The translations under genes and the position numbers were made by a program. From Trichoplax sp. H2 (taxonomy: Eukaryota; Placozoa; Uniplacotomia; Trichoplacea), in the NCBI GenBank assembly GCA_003344405.1, contig NOWV01000289.1:1-63253 (forward strand): a stretch of DNA of 63,253 nt, read 5' to 3'. This document shows, piece by piece, positions 36,438 through 48,317 of the stretch (position 1 is the stretch's first letter; the number at the start of each line of letters is the position of its first letter). The notes beneath the pieces were generated by a model. It was not told where the DNA came from. It worked only from the letters and a program-made list of their open reading frames with translations, and did no database searches.

Positions 36438-39436
36438 ATGCCAGCTTCTACCCCGTTTTTCAATTTTAGTATGTATCCGAACAATGTAAAGGATGTGATA
36501 GACAGGATCATTGCGAATAACCAAGAGATCTTGAGGGAGAGTAGAATGGAATTAGAAAATTTAAATTATTGCAAGCGATCGATCCAATCTTCAAGTGATG
36601 TTGATTTTCATTTGCTTTGAATAACTTTCTTAGAATTGTTATTATTGAAAGATTGTTTCTTTGGGTTCAGCTAGAGCTGATGATCATGTCAAATTGAATT
36701 GATATTTAGGAAGAGATCGAAGTGAAAATCGCCATTTCCTTCAAAGACAACAACATAAATCAAGATCAGCATCCAAGTGTACGACCAATCTTAAAAATTG
36801 GTGCGCTATTGCATGTTGTGCTTACCAATGATACTAAATTTCTTTTTTAAGTGAGATTAAAATGATCTAAATTTACCTTACGATTACGGTTGTAAAATTA
36901 GGATTTCTATGCCGATAAATGGCTTTAGGCCTAACCATAGACATTCATTTCAAAGAAGGTCTTATTCGGTGGATGCAGGTATACTTATGATAGATTTAAA
37001 ACTGATATAATTTCAATCCTATCAAAGTACAGAGATTTTAGAAAATTACGGTGCTTTATAGCATACACCATTATTAAATCCGTACATACTATAACATTTG
37101 TAGATAGCAACAATTTTCTTCATTTTAGTTCCTCGGGACTGTCGCTGTACTTTTCAAGAACACTTTAGTTCAGATATTCAAGTTGGCAAACAGAGTTCAA
37201 ATCCCTGTAATACATCAGGAAGTAATGTTCTGATCAATAATAGGTCTGAGATTTCACTAAGAACACAGGTATAGTATTGCTAAAGTGTATCAACCTTATA
37301 ATTTTTGCTATGATTTACGGTGTGGTAGAGCAAAGGACTCGAATTAACCTATCTTATATCGCTGAAATCTTTTCAGGGTAAGCAAACTTTACATGGAGAA
37401 GAAACTAGCCACAGTATAAGACAAAGGTTTAACTCTTATTATATCATATTATGACTCCAATTAGATTTATACTTTCTAGAATAAATTTTGTTTCAATTAA
37501 ATTTAATAGAAACTCTGAAAATATTTATAGAAAGCAATATAATGCAACCAATCCTAACAATATTTTCATCGATGATGGCAGGAAAAATAAAGCGCATAGT
37601 ACACCAGATAATCTTATTTCTAAACCATTAGGCGATGAAATTTATCCGTGCCATGGTCGAAATCCCATGCACATAATTAATACATGATGAATTGTAATAC
37701 GTTTATTTTTGCAATGTTTACTAGAAAATCTGAAGAAATTCATTTACAAGACAGCGAATAGAAATCTAAGCCATGACACGAGCTCCGTTTCAAATTCTTC
37801 TATCCAGACAGTCAATATGAACAGCTTAGAGGATCTTGATGATTTCCCTTCAAAATGGCAAGCTTGCCAAAAACAAACCGGAGAAATTCCAGTGTCTGAA
37901 CTCAGTTCCTTTTTAATAAATTTAACTGCAGATAACAGCTTTACTTTAACCAAAAATAGTCATGTCATGAATGGCAGCAGTGAAGAACTCTGTTTCTTCT
38001 GCCGCAGAAATGATTTCTTGGAGGGTCATGCTAATACAAAAAGCAATGTCAAGCCGTGTCCATTTTATGTCAAAATATCCAATTTCTACTGCAAAAGAGA
38101 GGTTTACCAAATTGAAATACAAGGATTTCATAATCATGCTACGAAAAACAGTAAAGCTAATAATCAAGTCCGTCGAATTCTTCATCGCTCTGTAAGAGCA
38201 TGGATCATTGCATGTCTTCGCTCAGGTATGAGTACAAGACTTACATTTATGGCCAGCATTAATCGTCTAAATATTCCAGGAATAGGCTCGATCCCAACCA
38301 GTAGCAACAATGCGCGTTTATCATCGTCATCCAATTCGATCATCTGGAATCCAACGCTGAAGCAGATCATTAATATTAAGAATAAATTAAGAAATGCTCA
38401 TCAATGTCACATCAGCGATAACCATTGTGTACGAAAACTGATTTTAAAATACCGCAATGATGTAGTTTACATGAGCACTTTTGAAGACACGGACGCTGTT
38501 AATCAATTTCTTGAAATAAGAAAAAAACATTTACATAAATCGAATTGCTCTATTGGTCTAACTCATGTACCCAAAGATTTATTTCTTTGCGTTTTGCAAA
38601 CGGATTTTATGCGTAAGCGTATGATAAAGATCCAAAAGATAAAGCAAGGAGATGCAATTTTACATTATCATACCATAGATGGACTTGACTGGCATGGTCA
38701 ACCTATCGGATCATTATTATACAAAAACGAATTTGATGTCGCAGAAATTATCGCATACATAATATCATCAGAACCAATCGTTGAGCTGTTAAGTATTTCA
38801 CTTTCTAAACTGGTTGAAGTTGGATTATCTCCTGATGCGGGGATAGTAACTGAATGGAACTATATTGTTAGCTCTTATAAGTGCATTTTCGATGATTCAT
38901 TCTCGATATTTATTAGTAGTTATCATTTAGTAGAAGGATGGAAGAGATGGTTAGTATCTGTAAAGAATCATCCCATTAATTTGACGCCTACTGAAGCAGA
39001 TCGCATTACAATATTAGACAAAATTAAGACATTAGCAACAACTGACCAGGAAAATATTCATGCAGAAACGAAGCTAGGCTTATTTAATTACTGTCGAGAT
39101 AGAGGACTCCATCATATTATTGAGCATTATAACGAAAAATACGCAAATAATACCACAAATAGGAAAATAAATGGCGGTATAGAAAGGCAAACAACTGGGC
39201 AAGTGAGCGAAGATTGCTGGTGTTTACTATTCAAAGAGAAGGTTGCTAAATGGCTTCAGAATGACAATCTGCATACTAGTATGGCATATCAAGCGCCGTT
39301 GAATTATAATATCGAGAATAAGAAGATAACTGTAGAAGAGAATGTGGTAGAGCGTATAATTTGCCTTATGAAATATCAAGAAGAAGCGGTAAAGTTATTG
39401 TTAAGTAATGAGAATCAAGATGATGAAGTGAAATAA
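36438..39436 (+). CDS. WRKY/GCM1-type zinc finger protein with degenerate MULE transposase core (copy B)
   Basis: Seven-exon model: 36438-36594, 36710-36800, 36902-36978, 37129-37268, 37377-37426, 37480-37655 and 37725-39436. All phases agree and give 800 residues. The last exon is clearly homologous to copy A throughout; the 5' exons are my splice inference, the first donor being the weakest. The finger has C320, C323, C342 and HNH at 366-368. The MULE region includes FLCVLQTDFM, AILHYHTIDGLD (about 541), GIVTEWN (about 604) and SSYHLVEGWKRWL (about 628), which parallels the family's C-x-W-H...W motif with the His kept and the Cys lost. The first catalytic Asp is replaced and the second appears to be Glu. 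The gene lies head-to-tail with copy A. Probably an exapted transposase paralogue with a nuclear role; the function is unknown. Confidence 0.7.
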
Positions 39437-39832
39437 TTTTGTATAAAGTTGTTCTAAAAGTAGTATCATAGCACCGTATTGAAATAAATTTAAAAGTTTA
39501 TTTTATTAAGCATGTGAGGTTAAAGGAGAAAGCTATAAAAAATAAATTAATTCAATAACCAAAGTACCAAGTAATAAAAGTACACTAATATTACGTTAGA
39601 TGTTTGACAACCGTTATGGGAATTTTGATAAATGGAAAGATAAAATTATCCACTAAATTTTTTTGATTATTAGACGTTCTAAAGTATGGTACGATTGTTA
39701 TTGAATTCATATATTTTATCATACGCGTATATACTCGTATATATAACTGCATTTGTGGAGTGAAATGATGCTCGGTTCTCTTTTCTTTACCTACCTATTC
39801 TCTTGATTGTATTGGTTTGAAATATTAATATT

Positions 39833-40231
39833 TGTAACGACTCATACTGTAATTGTGTTTTAATATTTTCATAAGGTAGACAACATTAGCATGCATTATA
39901 TTCACATGGTGACATAGAACATGTGTTATATGCATATATTTAAATACCGTTACCCAATGGGCTATACGATGAGTACAATAATGTAATTACTGATTCGGAA
40001 AAATAAAGGGAGAGTTCATTGTAGGTTTGTTTGCCAGTCTATCGTATGCACTACAATTAACTTAGATTTCTATTAAGAATCATGACGAAAGACAATTCTT
40101 TTCTCAGATCAAAATCATATTTTCTTCTAAATAGCGTAGCTCATTTCTGTAACGATTGGCTTTAGATTCTATGAATTATAGGTACTCCAACCTATTAGAT
40201 CTTCACGAATAGTGAATACAGTACCGTAACA
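39833..40231 (-). mobile_element. Possible minus-strand LTR
   Basis: Read on the minus strand, the sequence from 40231 begins TGTTACGGTAC, close to the TGTCACGGTACG termini of the plus-strand LTRs, and a GTGAAGAT motif follows as in the LTR at 134. A compatible end (GTTACA) lies at 39833, giving about 400 bp. The 5-bp flanks (ATATT and AACTA) do not match, so the left boundary and the call itself are uncertain. Confidence 0.3.
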
Positions 40232-40960
40232 AACTAATACTCTAACATCACATATGATAAATTTTGGTTTAGATTTTACTAGTACAAACTCACGTCGCTT
40301 TGCTGACGTTTTACGATAATGTACCCATTTGTCAATAATTAACAGATAGTGTTACCATTCGACCTTATATATATCCCGGTAATAGTCAGGCACTACTATA
40401 TTCACAGCTGTGCTTCTAGAATATTACTTTTAGATAACGCATTGACGGATTAAGTGCTATGAAATGCTATATTAAGATTAGTTCATAGTCCAAAGCACAT
40501 TATGATAACTAATGTACGGTGATGGACAAACCAAGTTAAGATTAGCAGGTACTGTAAGATATAGACAGTGCGGTACAATGTCCTAAGTACTGTACTGTGG
40601 TCAATTCTATACCTATCATTATAATGTATCTAAGGATCGCTTGCGTATGCAAGCAAAGCTTGCTCTGTCGATAACAACTGTTCAAAGAAAATGTAACAAT
40701 CAAAATGGCTACGTAGAAAACTCTCTAAAGATTTGATGCTTATTCAATTTTCATCCGAGTATTACATCAAATCAAAATGTAAAGACCCAGTAGCCACCCT
40801 TAGCGATATAAGGAATACTATTTTAAGAATTAGTACTCTGCAGAAATGACTACCTTAGAGCTATTCGTTTTACATGAAGATATCTTGAGGTAAAAAGTGC
40901 TGTAAAAATCATATACTGACCTATTGAAATAAACCCATAATCACAATCATCCAATAGTAG

Positions 40961-40992
40961 TATAAATACCCCCGCGCTGCTGCGGGTGGGTG
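40961..40992 (+). promoter_or_regulatory. TATA-like box followed by GC-rich hairpin
   Basis: TATAAATA at 40961-40968 is followed directly by a GC-only inverted repeat: CCCGC, loop GCTGCT, GCGGG (40971-40986), extendable to ACC/GGT with a small bulge. It stands out sharply from the AT-rich surroundings. No gene is recognisable downstream, so a promoter role is only a guess. Confidence 0.25.
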
Positions 40993-42656
40993 GAATTTTA
41001 ATTTTTACTTGCAATCGTTATTGACCTGCGCGAGCCAGTATTTTGGTAGTCTCCAACAGTATTATAGCGTTAGATAATATCTGTCAATTTTCGAACGAGT
41101 AATTTAGGTAAACTCTTGTCATACCGTCGACATGGTTAATATAATATCGAAGGGAAGTTATGATATCAGCAATAGTTCGATTCTATCCATACTTTACTAC
41201 GTCGACTTTAAACTTACAGTATACAGTCTACCCTTAAAATCACTAAAATTTCTGCATTAAACACAATAACAATATCAGCTGACAATATTATGTAGAAATT
41301 ATAGATATTGAGAAGTAAATGAAAAGATTTGAAAAAAGTTATTTTCGGTCGCTAAGAAAGCACTTTAAATAAATTAATGGTAATCAAACGATCGGTAATA
41401 AAACTGTAATTTTCGACAATGCCATCCACATAGCGCTGCATCACTTACGGTAATAAAAACAGTTAACATTATCGAATCCTACATCTACTTTATATGTCTT
41501 CTGCACCTAGCGCTATGAATCTGAATAAACCGTATTAAGTCTTCATGTATTTATTGGTTTAGTAAAAATAATATAGACAACTGGTATGATCTAGCATAGT
41601 ATACAGTCTGAATCAACTGTTGCAAAGGATAGAATGACTAAAAAGTCTCATCGTCGCCAGTCTTATCAATAATCATGACGATTATGATTAATAAACACTA
41701 TGAATAATATCTTTTATCACTTTGTTATTTTTTCAATAATGATAACGCATATTACTAATTCAATCGATAATTATCCAATAGCGTTACAAAGAGACAAGTA
41801 AATACGTTAGCAAAGATAATTTTATTAAAAGTCTGCCGTAATGAACTAGTGAAATATAATTTCTCTAAATTTTTAACATCATCGGCCTATCACAACTACC
41901 GTATTTCACTAGCAGTAAATGACTTTTGCTTACATTAAAACACAGTATATAATTTTGGATGGCAGAAGAAGACTTTAGATTTATTTGGATAAATTGGACA
42001 ATAATTATGAATTTACTCTTATCCAGAAAATCAGTTGTAACCCAATCAAATTGTATGAGTATTACAATTACAAACCCAATTGAAATTGTTACTCTTTCTT
42101 GAAAGATTCTAATTTAAAGGCAAATAATAATGTTAATTACAGCATTATAAAGCTATTTTCATCAAGTTATTGTAATATCGTTATTTGCAGACAGGTAAAC
42201 AGTACTACCCGACATATTTAAGAAATATACGAAGGTTATGACAAAAACACGTAGCGGTATAAATTAAATTTAAACTAACTTTAAGAGTGATGGTATTTGA
42301 CTCAATAGACCAATTTTGGCCAGTTGTTTAAGTAATAGCACGTATTATACAATGGATATGGCTTAACATACTACAAGATACGGCAGGGGTAATGACATTG
42401 ATTACCGAAAATTAAAATCATAATTGGGCTATATTGATAGTGCTTCAAAATTAGGTAACGAAAATCTTATCGCAGTAGCTCTATCTTTCTTAATGGATAC
42501 TATGATCTTTCTAAAATCTGGAGACGAATTCGACTATTTTTGTTCGGGGAAACCTTTGAATATTAATAGCGATAAATTTAAAAATGACCATAGCTGACAA
42601 CACTTACTGTGAAGTAAAAGGTTAAATGTACTATTGGAAATCAGCGATAATAAAAA

Positions 42657-43721
42657 TTACTTCCTAATGATTGGAGTTGTGTGACTAGTATCCTTAGAAT
42701 GAACACGTAATCTTCCGCCTGGAGTTCGAAATAAATTTGTTATAAATGCTCTCATTTCCCTTCTAATTTCAGAACTGGCGTAATTGTACAGCATGGGATT
42801 TAAAATAGTTGGAATTAACATCAAAAGAGCAGACAAACGATAAAATATCCAAAATATTTCGGGTAAACGCCTGACCGCGTTACCAGTAGAGTGCTTTAGG
42901 AATGCAATTCCTATATGTATTGCCATAAATGGGAAGTAGGAAGCTGCCGATAAAATGGTAATGATCAGTAATGCCATTATGGCTTGATTTTTCTTTCGCC
43001 TAGACTTCTTGACTTCTGCTTTATACTCTGAATCGGCCATTGGAGGGTCATGATGCCATAATCTAGCAATAACGCAGGTATACAATGCGATAATAATAAT
43101 TATTGGTATTCCAAACGTAGCAACGGCATAAATAGTGAATGAAATAGCATTATAGAAAGATCCATAAGGCGATAATGAACTTGTGCAGTTTACAATACTA
43201 TTGCGATCATAAATGCGTAGAATTACAATTAAAAGGGTGCTACTGAGTGATATTATCCAGATTGCCATCAAAATCCTATTCATCTGCTTCCCAGTGTAAG
43301 CTCGTTTTAGCGGGTGTATAATTGCTCGATATCTTTCTGCTCCAATTATCAACAGCGTAAATGTAGAAGTAGTTATTGAAGCAACGTATATATAAAATAA
43401 ACTGTTGCAAACAATATTAGCAATGTTTGGTGTTATTTTCTCAAATAATTGAGGATACGTCTTTAATATTAGAGGAAAAGTCGCTACTACACTATACGTA
43501 ACGACATGAATTATATCAGCAAGTGCAAGATTAGCGATAAGGCGATTCAAGGGTATCTGCAGATATTTCTGGGTGCAAATTTTATGGAAAATGATAACAT
43601 TTAAAGCTATGCTAAAGAAACTCAATACCATAGCGATGATAGTAAGATCTGAATTAAACCATGAAAATGGAGAAAAGGGAGTATAGGCAGAACTACCATT
43701 GTTCGAATAGTTGTAGTTCAT
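42657..43721 (-). CDS. Rhodopsin-class peptide-type GPCR
   Basis: Intronless gene for a 354-residue seven-transmembrane receptor. The ATG at 43721 is chosen because it is the first ATG in the frame and because the broken paralogue at 54447 aligns from the same point (MNYNYSNN against MSNTYSNN). Extracellular N-glycosylation motifs (NYS, NGS) precede TM1. TM2 carries NLALADI, Cys starts TM3 (VCNSLF), and DRY is ERY (GAERYRAIIHPL). A Cys lies in ECL2 (VNCTSSL), TM6 has SYFPF instead of CWxP, and TM7 has NPMLY. The ERYRAIxxPL segment is typical of peptide receptors. The C-terminal tail is basic and rich in Ser/Thr. The ligand cannot be told from the sequence. Confidence 0.92.
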   Translation of the reverse strand: MNYNYSNNGSSAYTPFSPFSWFNSDLTIIAMVLSFFSIALNVIIFHKICTQKYLQIPLNRLIANLALADIIHVVTYSVVATFPLILKTYPQLFEKITPNIANIVCNSLFYIYVASITTSTFTLLIIGAERYRAIIHPLKRAYTGKQMNRILMAIWIISLSSTLLIVILRIYDRNSIVNCTSSLSPYGSFYNAISFTIYAVATFGIPIIIIIALYTCVIARLWHHDPPMADSEYKAEVKKSRRKKNQAIMALLIITILSAASYFPFMAIHIGIAFLKHSTGNAVRRLPEIFWIFYRLSALLMLIPTILNPMLYNYASSEIRREMRAFITNLFRTPGGRLRVHSKDTSHTTPIIRK

Positions 43722-46700
43722 TTTTACGAATATCAAAGCTATTAACGCGTCTTTAATTTTCGAAATAGTGTAATAAAATGTTCAGAAGATAGCAACTATG
43801 CTAGGCTATATCACAATCTTGTATAAATACTCAATTTAAACCACATATGACAGCTTTAAATTCACTTGTAGCCAAGAAAATGGAAAGAATAATTTCTCTT
43901 TAATTCTGACCGTTGCTAAATTCTTTTCAAGTCTTTCGCGAAATCGGCAATAGAACTGTTCTAATAAATTCTTTCGAATCTTGATCGTAAATTATAAATT
44001 CATCTTAGTTAAGTAAATTTATAAAATGATAAGCAATTATAGAGCTTAGGTATTGTCAAAATAGTTTAACATGAACGACTACAAATTTACGAATAAACTA
44101 CACTTACATATTAGATACCAAGATACTTTCATAGCAAATTTGGCATTTATTTCCAATGATATTAGGCGATATTATGAACTTTTACATTTCACAAAGTATA
44201 AATAGATTTGCTTTAGAGTAAGGATTTTGTTTTTACAAGCAAAGAATTATAGGTAATAAAAAATAACTTTTAATCGAACGTAATTTTTTGATCCTCGTAA
44301 TAGGAAATTTTAGAAATGAATGACAATTACTTTAAGCGTCGTATTAGTGCTATTTTTTAACAAAGGATTTAAATTGTTAATGAGATATTATTCCAAATAA
44401 TTAAATGAACCGTAAAATTTGTCTGCTTTTAAATATTTTCACAAACTTTTATGGAAGTAATTAGAAAAGAAAATTTATTCAGTCTTTATAATTCAGTATT
44501 ATATGTACAAATTATTGCCGACGGAAAATAAATTAAACTATACTTTTTTAAATTAAATAAAATTTTCGATACGAATTTTCATCATTTATTTTTAAAGTAT
44601 CGCTACAATAAAGTTTACTTTAAAATGGGGAAAATTTTTCTTGCCTAAGTAAAAAATAATAGCAATTTTATGGATTTGAAACAATTACGAATCTAGCTAT
44701 TCTTCATTACGAATGAAAACATTATTAATTAATTTCCATAGTCAACATGGAGATAACACATTTCAAGGTTATGATCTTTATATTTTATGCGTGAATCAAT
44801 TTCATTTCCTTATTTTACATTACTGCATGTGACAAAGTCTTAGCTGCTTTTGTGGGAGAATTGTTAATATTCTCTTGGTTATAGAGTATTACGTATGTCA
44901 GTTCTCTTCAATCAGTATACCTTCGTCTCTCTCCAAGATAAATCACCAAAGTCTGTTTATCTAGTTGATCTTATGACTGTATTGCTTGTGTATTATATGC
45001 TTGACTAGTACTCAAAAAGTACCCTAGTGTATGATTTTCAGCGTAATGAAAGAAAACAAACTTAAGGTTGTTTGCAAATCAGTACCTATGGCAATGATTT
45101 TTAATTAATTAATTAATAAAGAAAATTGCATCAAATTAATCATATGTGAGTCGCTGTTGTGAAATCAAAGTAAAGACTAGAATATAAGGAGTCTTATCTT
45201 TTATTCCTGTTAAAAACGTCAATATTAATGATTTCCCTTTTAAACAACTTATTGTTATCGTATCTAGCCCATTTAATTATCTTTAATTGCAAAGTAATTA
45301 TGGCGATTTCTACGCTAAAAATTCAACAGCTTTCTTACGTATTTAACTTAATTGTTAGCATTCCCCGAATACTATAATGGTGGATGCTTTAACATTGTTT
45401 AATAGTTTATATTTTCTAAATTGTAGTTTGTTTATTTTTTTGTGGCCTATAGCTCATATATAATTAATATTATTAAAGGTCAAATTGTACCATACAATTT
45501 AACAAAGTCAATTATAAGGCTATTTTAAAAGTATGATTGCTTTAAATTTATCAAGAAGAGTCAGTATATCCGCATACAGCTACTAGTCTTATACGATAAT
45601 TGATACATTCTTTTGACTGAACCACTCAAACAGGAGACCTCTGAGTGTGTTTACTTTACTTAAAGTAGCAGATAAAAAGAAATAGAAGAAAATGTAGTTT
45701 GAATATAGCATTTTTAGCTTTAAGTTGTCTCATTTTAATTATGTTATGACAATTTGACGATATAGAACATGCTTCTTAATTTTATAATGTGCCACAGAGT
45801 ATAAATGCTGTCATTGAAATCAATTTGGCTTGCACCGCACTCAGCTAAAATTTCTCAGGATATTACCTATTAATGAGTATATTTTGAAAGTTAATTACAT
45901 TTTTTAGTTGTTAAATTAAGAATCTAGAATGGAAATGATAGATTCTTCATTAAAGCTATAGAAAACTGTCCGTTTTCATTCTAAGTGTTTTCTATACTGA
46001 TTGTCCCAAGTGGTAGTCTATTAATATAATACTGTAATTACAAGGAATAGCACAAATCAATTGTTTGCTATCTTGGATACCTGATTTTCTATTTGTAGAT
46101 CATGCTTAAGCGCAAGTGTGCAATTTTAATTAATATTCTGTAATGCCTAGGAAGATTTAAAAGCATAAATTGAAATTTTCAATCATACGTCTACTAATGA
46201 TATTGTACTGTAAAATATCGTTTAAAAGCATGTGGCTAACAGATCATGTTAAACTGTGTTCAATATCATTTTTAGGATCTGATGCAGAACATGTGTAAAA
46301 ATCATAATTTCAACATAGATTAATTTCTCTGTTGAAAGTACAGCTACTTTCAAATTGGTCGCTACTAAGCCTTTCTTGTCACTACGACCTAGTTATACTA
46401 CCTTCGTCAGTTAAATACTTAAGAATCGCTCCACGCCAGATAGGAAACCTATATTAAAAAGGTACTTGCACTACAGATTCATCTATTTCTTTCTTAGATA
46501 GTTAATCATAAAGCTCATTCATAGCATTAACAAAATTAGCCCGTACGTAATTGAAATTCAAAACACTTATAAATTATAATTTCTCTATAAGATTCGTTTA
46601 AAACGAACAGATTTACAGTATATAAGATATAATCGGGTTAATTTATTTTACTTTCTATTTAGTTTGACAATTAAAAACTAGCCATACTTTCTTGTACCTA

Positions 46701-46879
46701 TGTACGTAATTCAATTAATGCCTTTACTAAAATATGAATAAACGACTTTGAGTTTATTCTTTTAATGGAAGATCATAGTGAACGTGTTGTCTGCTGCAAA
46801 CAAATAAATTATTTTCCTTTAATAAATTATGTGTTGTTTTTGCTAGAAAGAACAGTTTTCTTTATAGCTACTGCTACAT
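43722..46879. other. Intergenic, nothing recognised
   Basis: Very AT-rich, about 3.2 kb upstream of the minus-strand GPCR. I see no open frame, RNA gene or repeat that I can support. Confidence 0.45.
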
Positions 46880-47460
46880 CCTTAATTAAAGGCTGACTGC
46901 AGGCAGGGTGTATTTGTGGACGAAGTATACAAACTGGTAGTCCAGAAGATATGCTAGATGTTCAATATCCTGCATCAGCGTTGTGTTGTTGTTAGGAACA
47001 ACAGATTTCTGCTTTCTACCACATCTGCTGCATCCTTTACTGTATTTGGCCTCAGAGGTAAGTTTTTAAGATTTTTCTGTTCCGCCTCTGCTTTTGTTAG
47101 AGACAATAGTTTTCTTTTTCTACTAAGGCTACTCTATTCTTGATTTTATTTTGGTCATAGAGGCAAGTTTATAAGATTTTTCTCTGTCTTTGCATCCTAC
47201 AGACAATGTAAGCAAGAATGTCTTTATAGACCATGGAAACAAATTTGTAGCGAACCAGATGCGCTAGAAGATCAATATATACTAAAGTATTAATGTCCAT
47301 GCTATTATTATAAAAACAGCTCTCTTCTATAGTGTCTATTTCATTCTAGACTACAGTAGTAGAGCTCGCTTTGATTCTACTTCGCGTACCGTATACACTT
47401 TGTATATTCTTGTACAATGTCCATTTTACTTTCCATTATGGTAGATTACGACAGGATGTT
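46880..47460. repeat. Satellite-like tandem repeat, unit about 305 bp, cluster 1
   Basis: Two diverged units in tandem. Landmarks are GACTGCAGGCAGGGTG (about 46895) against ACAGACAATGTAAGC (about 47200), TTCAATATCC (about 46960) against ATCAATATAT (about 47267), plus GAGGTAAGTTT and GAGGCAAGTTTATAAG. The same sequence forms cluster 2 at 56690-57240, in the same orientation. Open frames here do not look coding. Confidence 0.6.
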
Positions 47461-47752
47461 TCCGTGGACTAATGTTGTAATGATTTAATTATTATTTTTC
47501 GAATAGTTTATTGACAAGAGATCTAAGACAAAGAGAAGAGACATTTCAATCTACTTGGCGTAAAAGCAGAGGAAATATACTGGAAAAGCATGTTTAAAGT
47601 GCTTCCGGGTATAGACTTGCAAGCAGGAAAAGTGCAAGCAGGAATAGTGGATTACTCAACCAGGAACAACCAGAAGTAGATCTATTTCTGCTCTATAGTC
47701 TCCGACTCTACCTAGGTCTGTACGGCGTTACTATACTGCTTCTCTCTGCCTA

Positions 47753-48317
47753 AACTGTAAGGCCGATGATACAAAAAGAGAAATATATTCCGTATTATCA
47801 AGTAAAAATTAGAAAGACTACTAGCAGTATTATTTTCTAGTACTAACTGATTTACATCTTTAAAACTAGTAGAATCCTCTCTCGTTGTTACTTTACTATA
47901 TATTACTGTTACGATGCGTAAGCTCGTCCTAATTATTAGTTTCTGACGAGACTATAAAAGGCTGGGGCCTGAAGATTCCTTTTTAGTTCGTTAATCGGTT
48001 AGATAGTCAACTAGTTTTTCAATTGATATTTAATTGTAAAGACCATAATCTTGGGTGCCAAGATTCCTTCAGTAATAAATGATAGTAAATCTCTGACTAT
48101 CTCGTCTACATCATCTGTGACGCTATAATTATACCATAGTATTNNNNNNNNNNNNNNNNNNNNAACTGTAAGGCCGATGATACAAAAAGAGAAATATATT
48201 CCGTATTATCAAGTAAAAATTAGAAAGACTACTAGCAGTACTATTTTCTAGTACTAACTGATTTACATCTTTAAAACTAGTAGAATCCTCTCTCGTTGTT
48301 ACTTTACTATATATTAC
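47753..48317. repeat. Allelic duplication flanking a 20-N gap
   Basis: The 154-bp sequence 47753-47906 recurs at 48164-48317. The copies are equal in length and I see one substitution (CAGTATTATTTT versus CAGTACTATTTT). An LTR start (47907-48143) and 20 N (48144-48163) lie between. The second copy continues uninterrupted past the insertion point (ATATTAC|GCAAGATA). Confidence 0.85.
47907..48143 (+). mobile_element. 5' part of an LTR insertion, cut by the gap
   Basis: The segment starts TGTTACGATGCG at the exact divergence point of the duplicated flank; the predicted target site is ATTAC. It is clearly homologous to the solo LTR at 58134-58508, sharing GTAAGCTCGT, TTTCTGACGAGACTATAAAA and CCATAGTATT, with a TATA box (TATAAAAG) at 47953-47960. 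It lacks a 30-40 bp stretch present in the 58134 copy and ends at the gap. Confidence 0.8.

Larger units (their letters stand above)
39437..42656. other. Intergenic between copy B and the peptide-type GPCR
   Basis: About 3.2 kb without a supportable gene. It contains a possible minus-strand LTR (39833-40231) and a short GC-rich hairpin next to a TATA-like motif (40961-40992), both listed separately. Confidence 0.45.

Noticed and set aside
37190-37210. GAGTTCAAATCCC as a tRNA B-box
   Set aside because: It lies inside a coding exon of transposase-derived copy B, and no cloverleaf or A-box precedes it.
37951-38370. Several antisense and alternate-frame open stretches within the last exon of transposase-derived copy B
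   Set aside because: They are shadows of the long coding exon, which has clear homology to copy A in its own frame.
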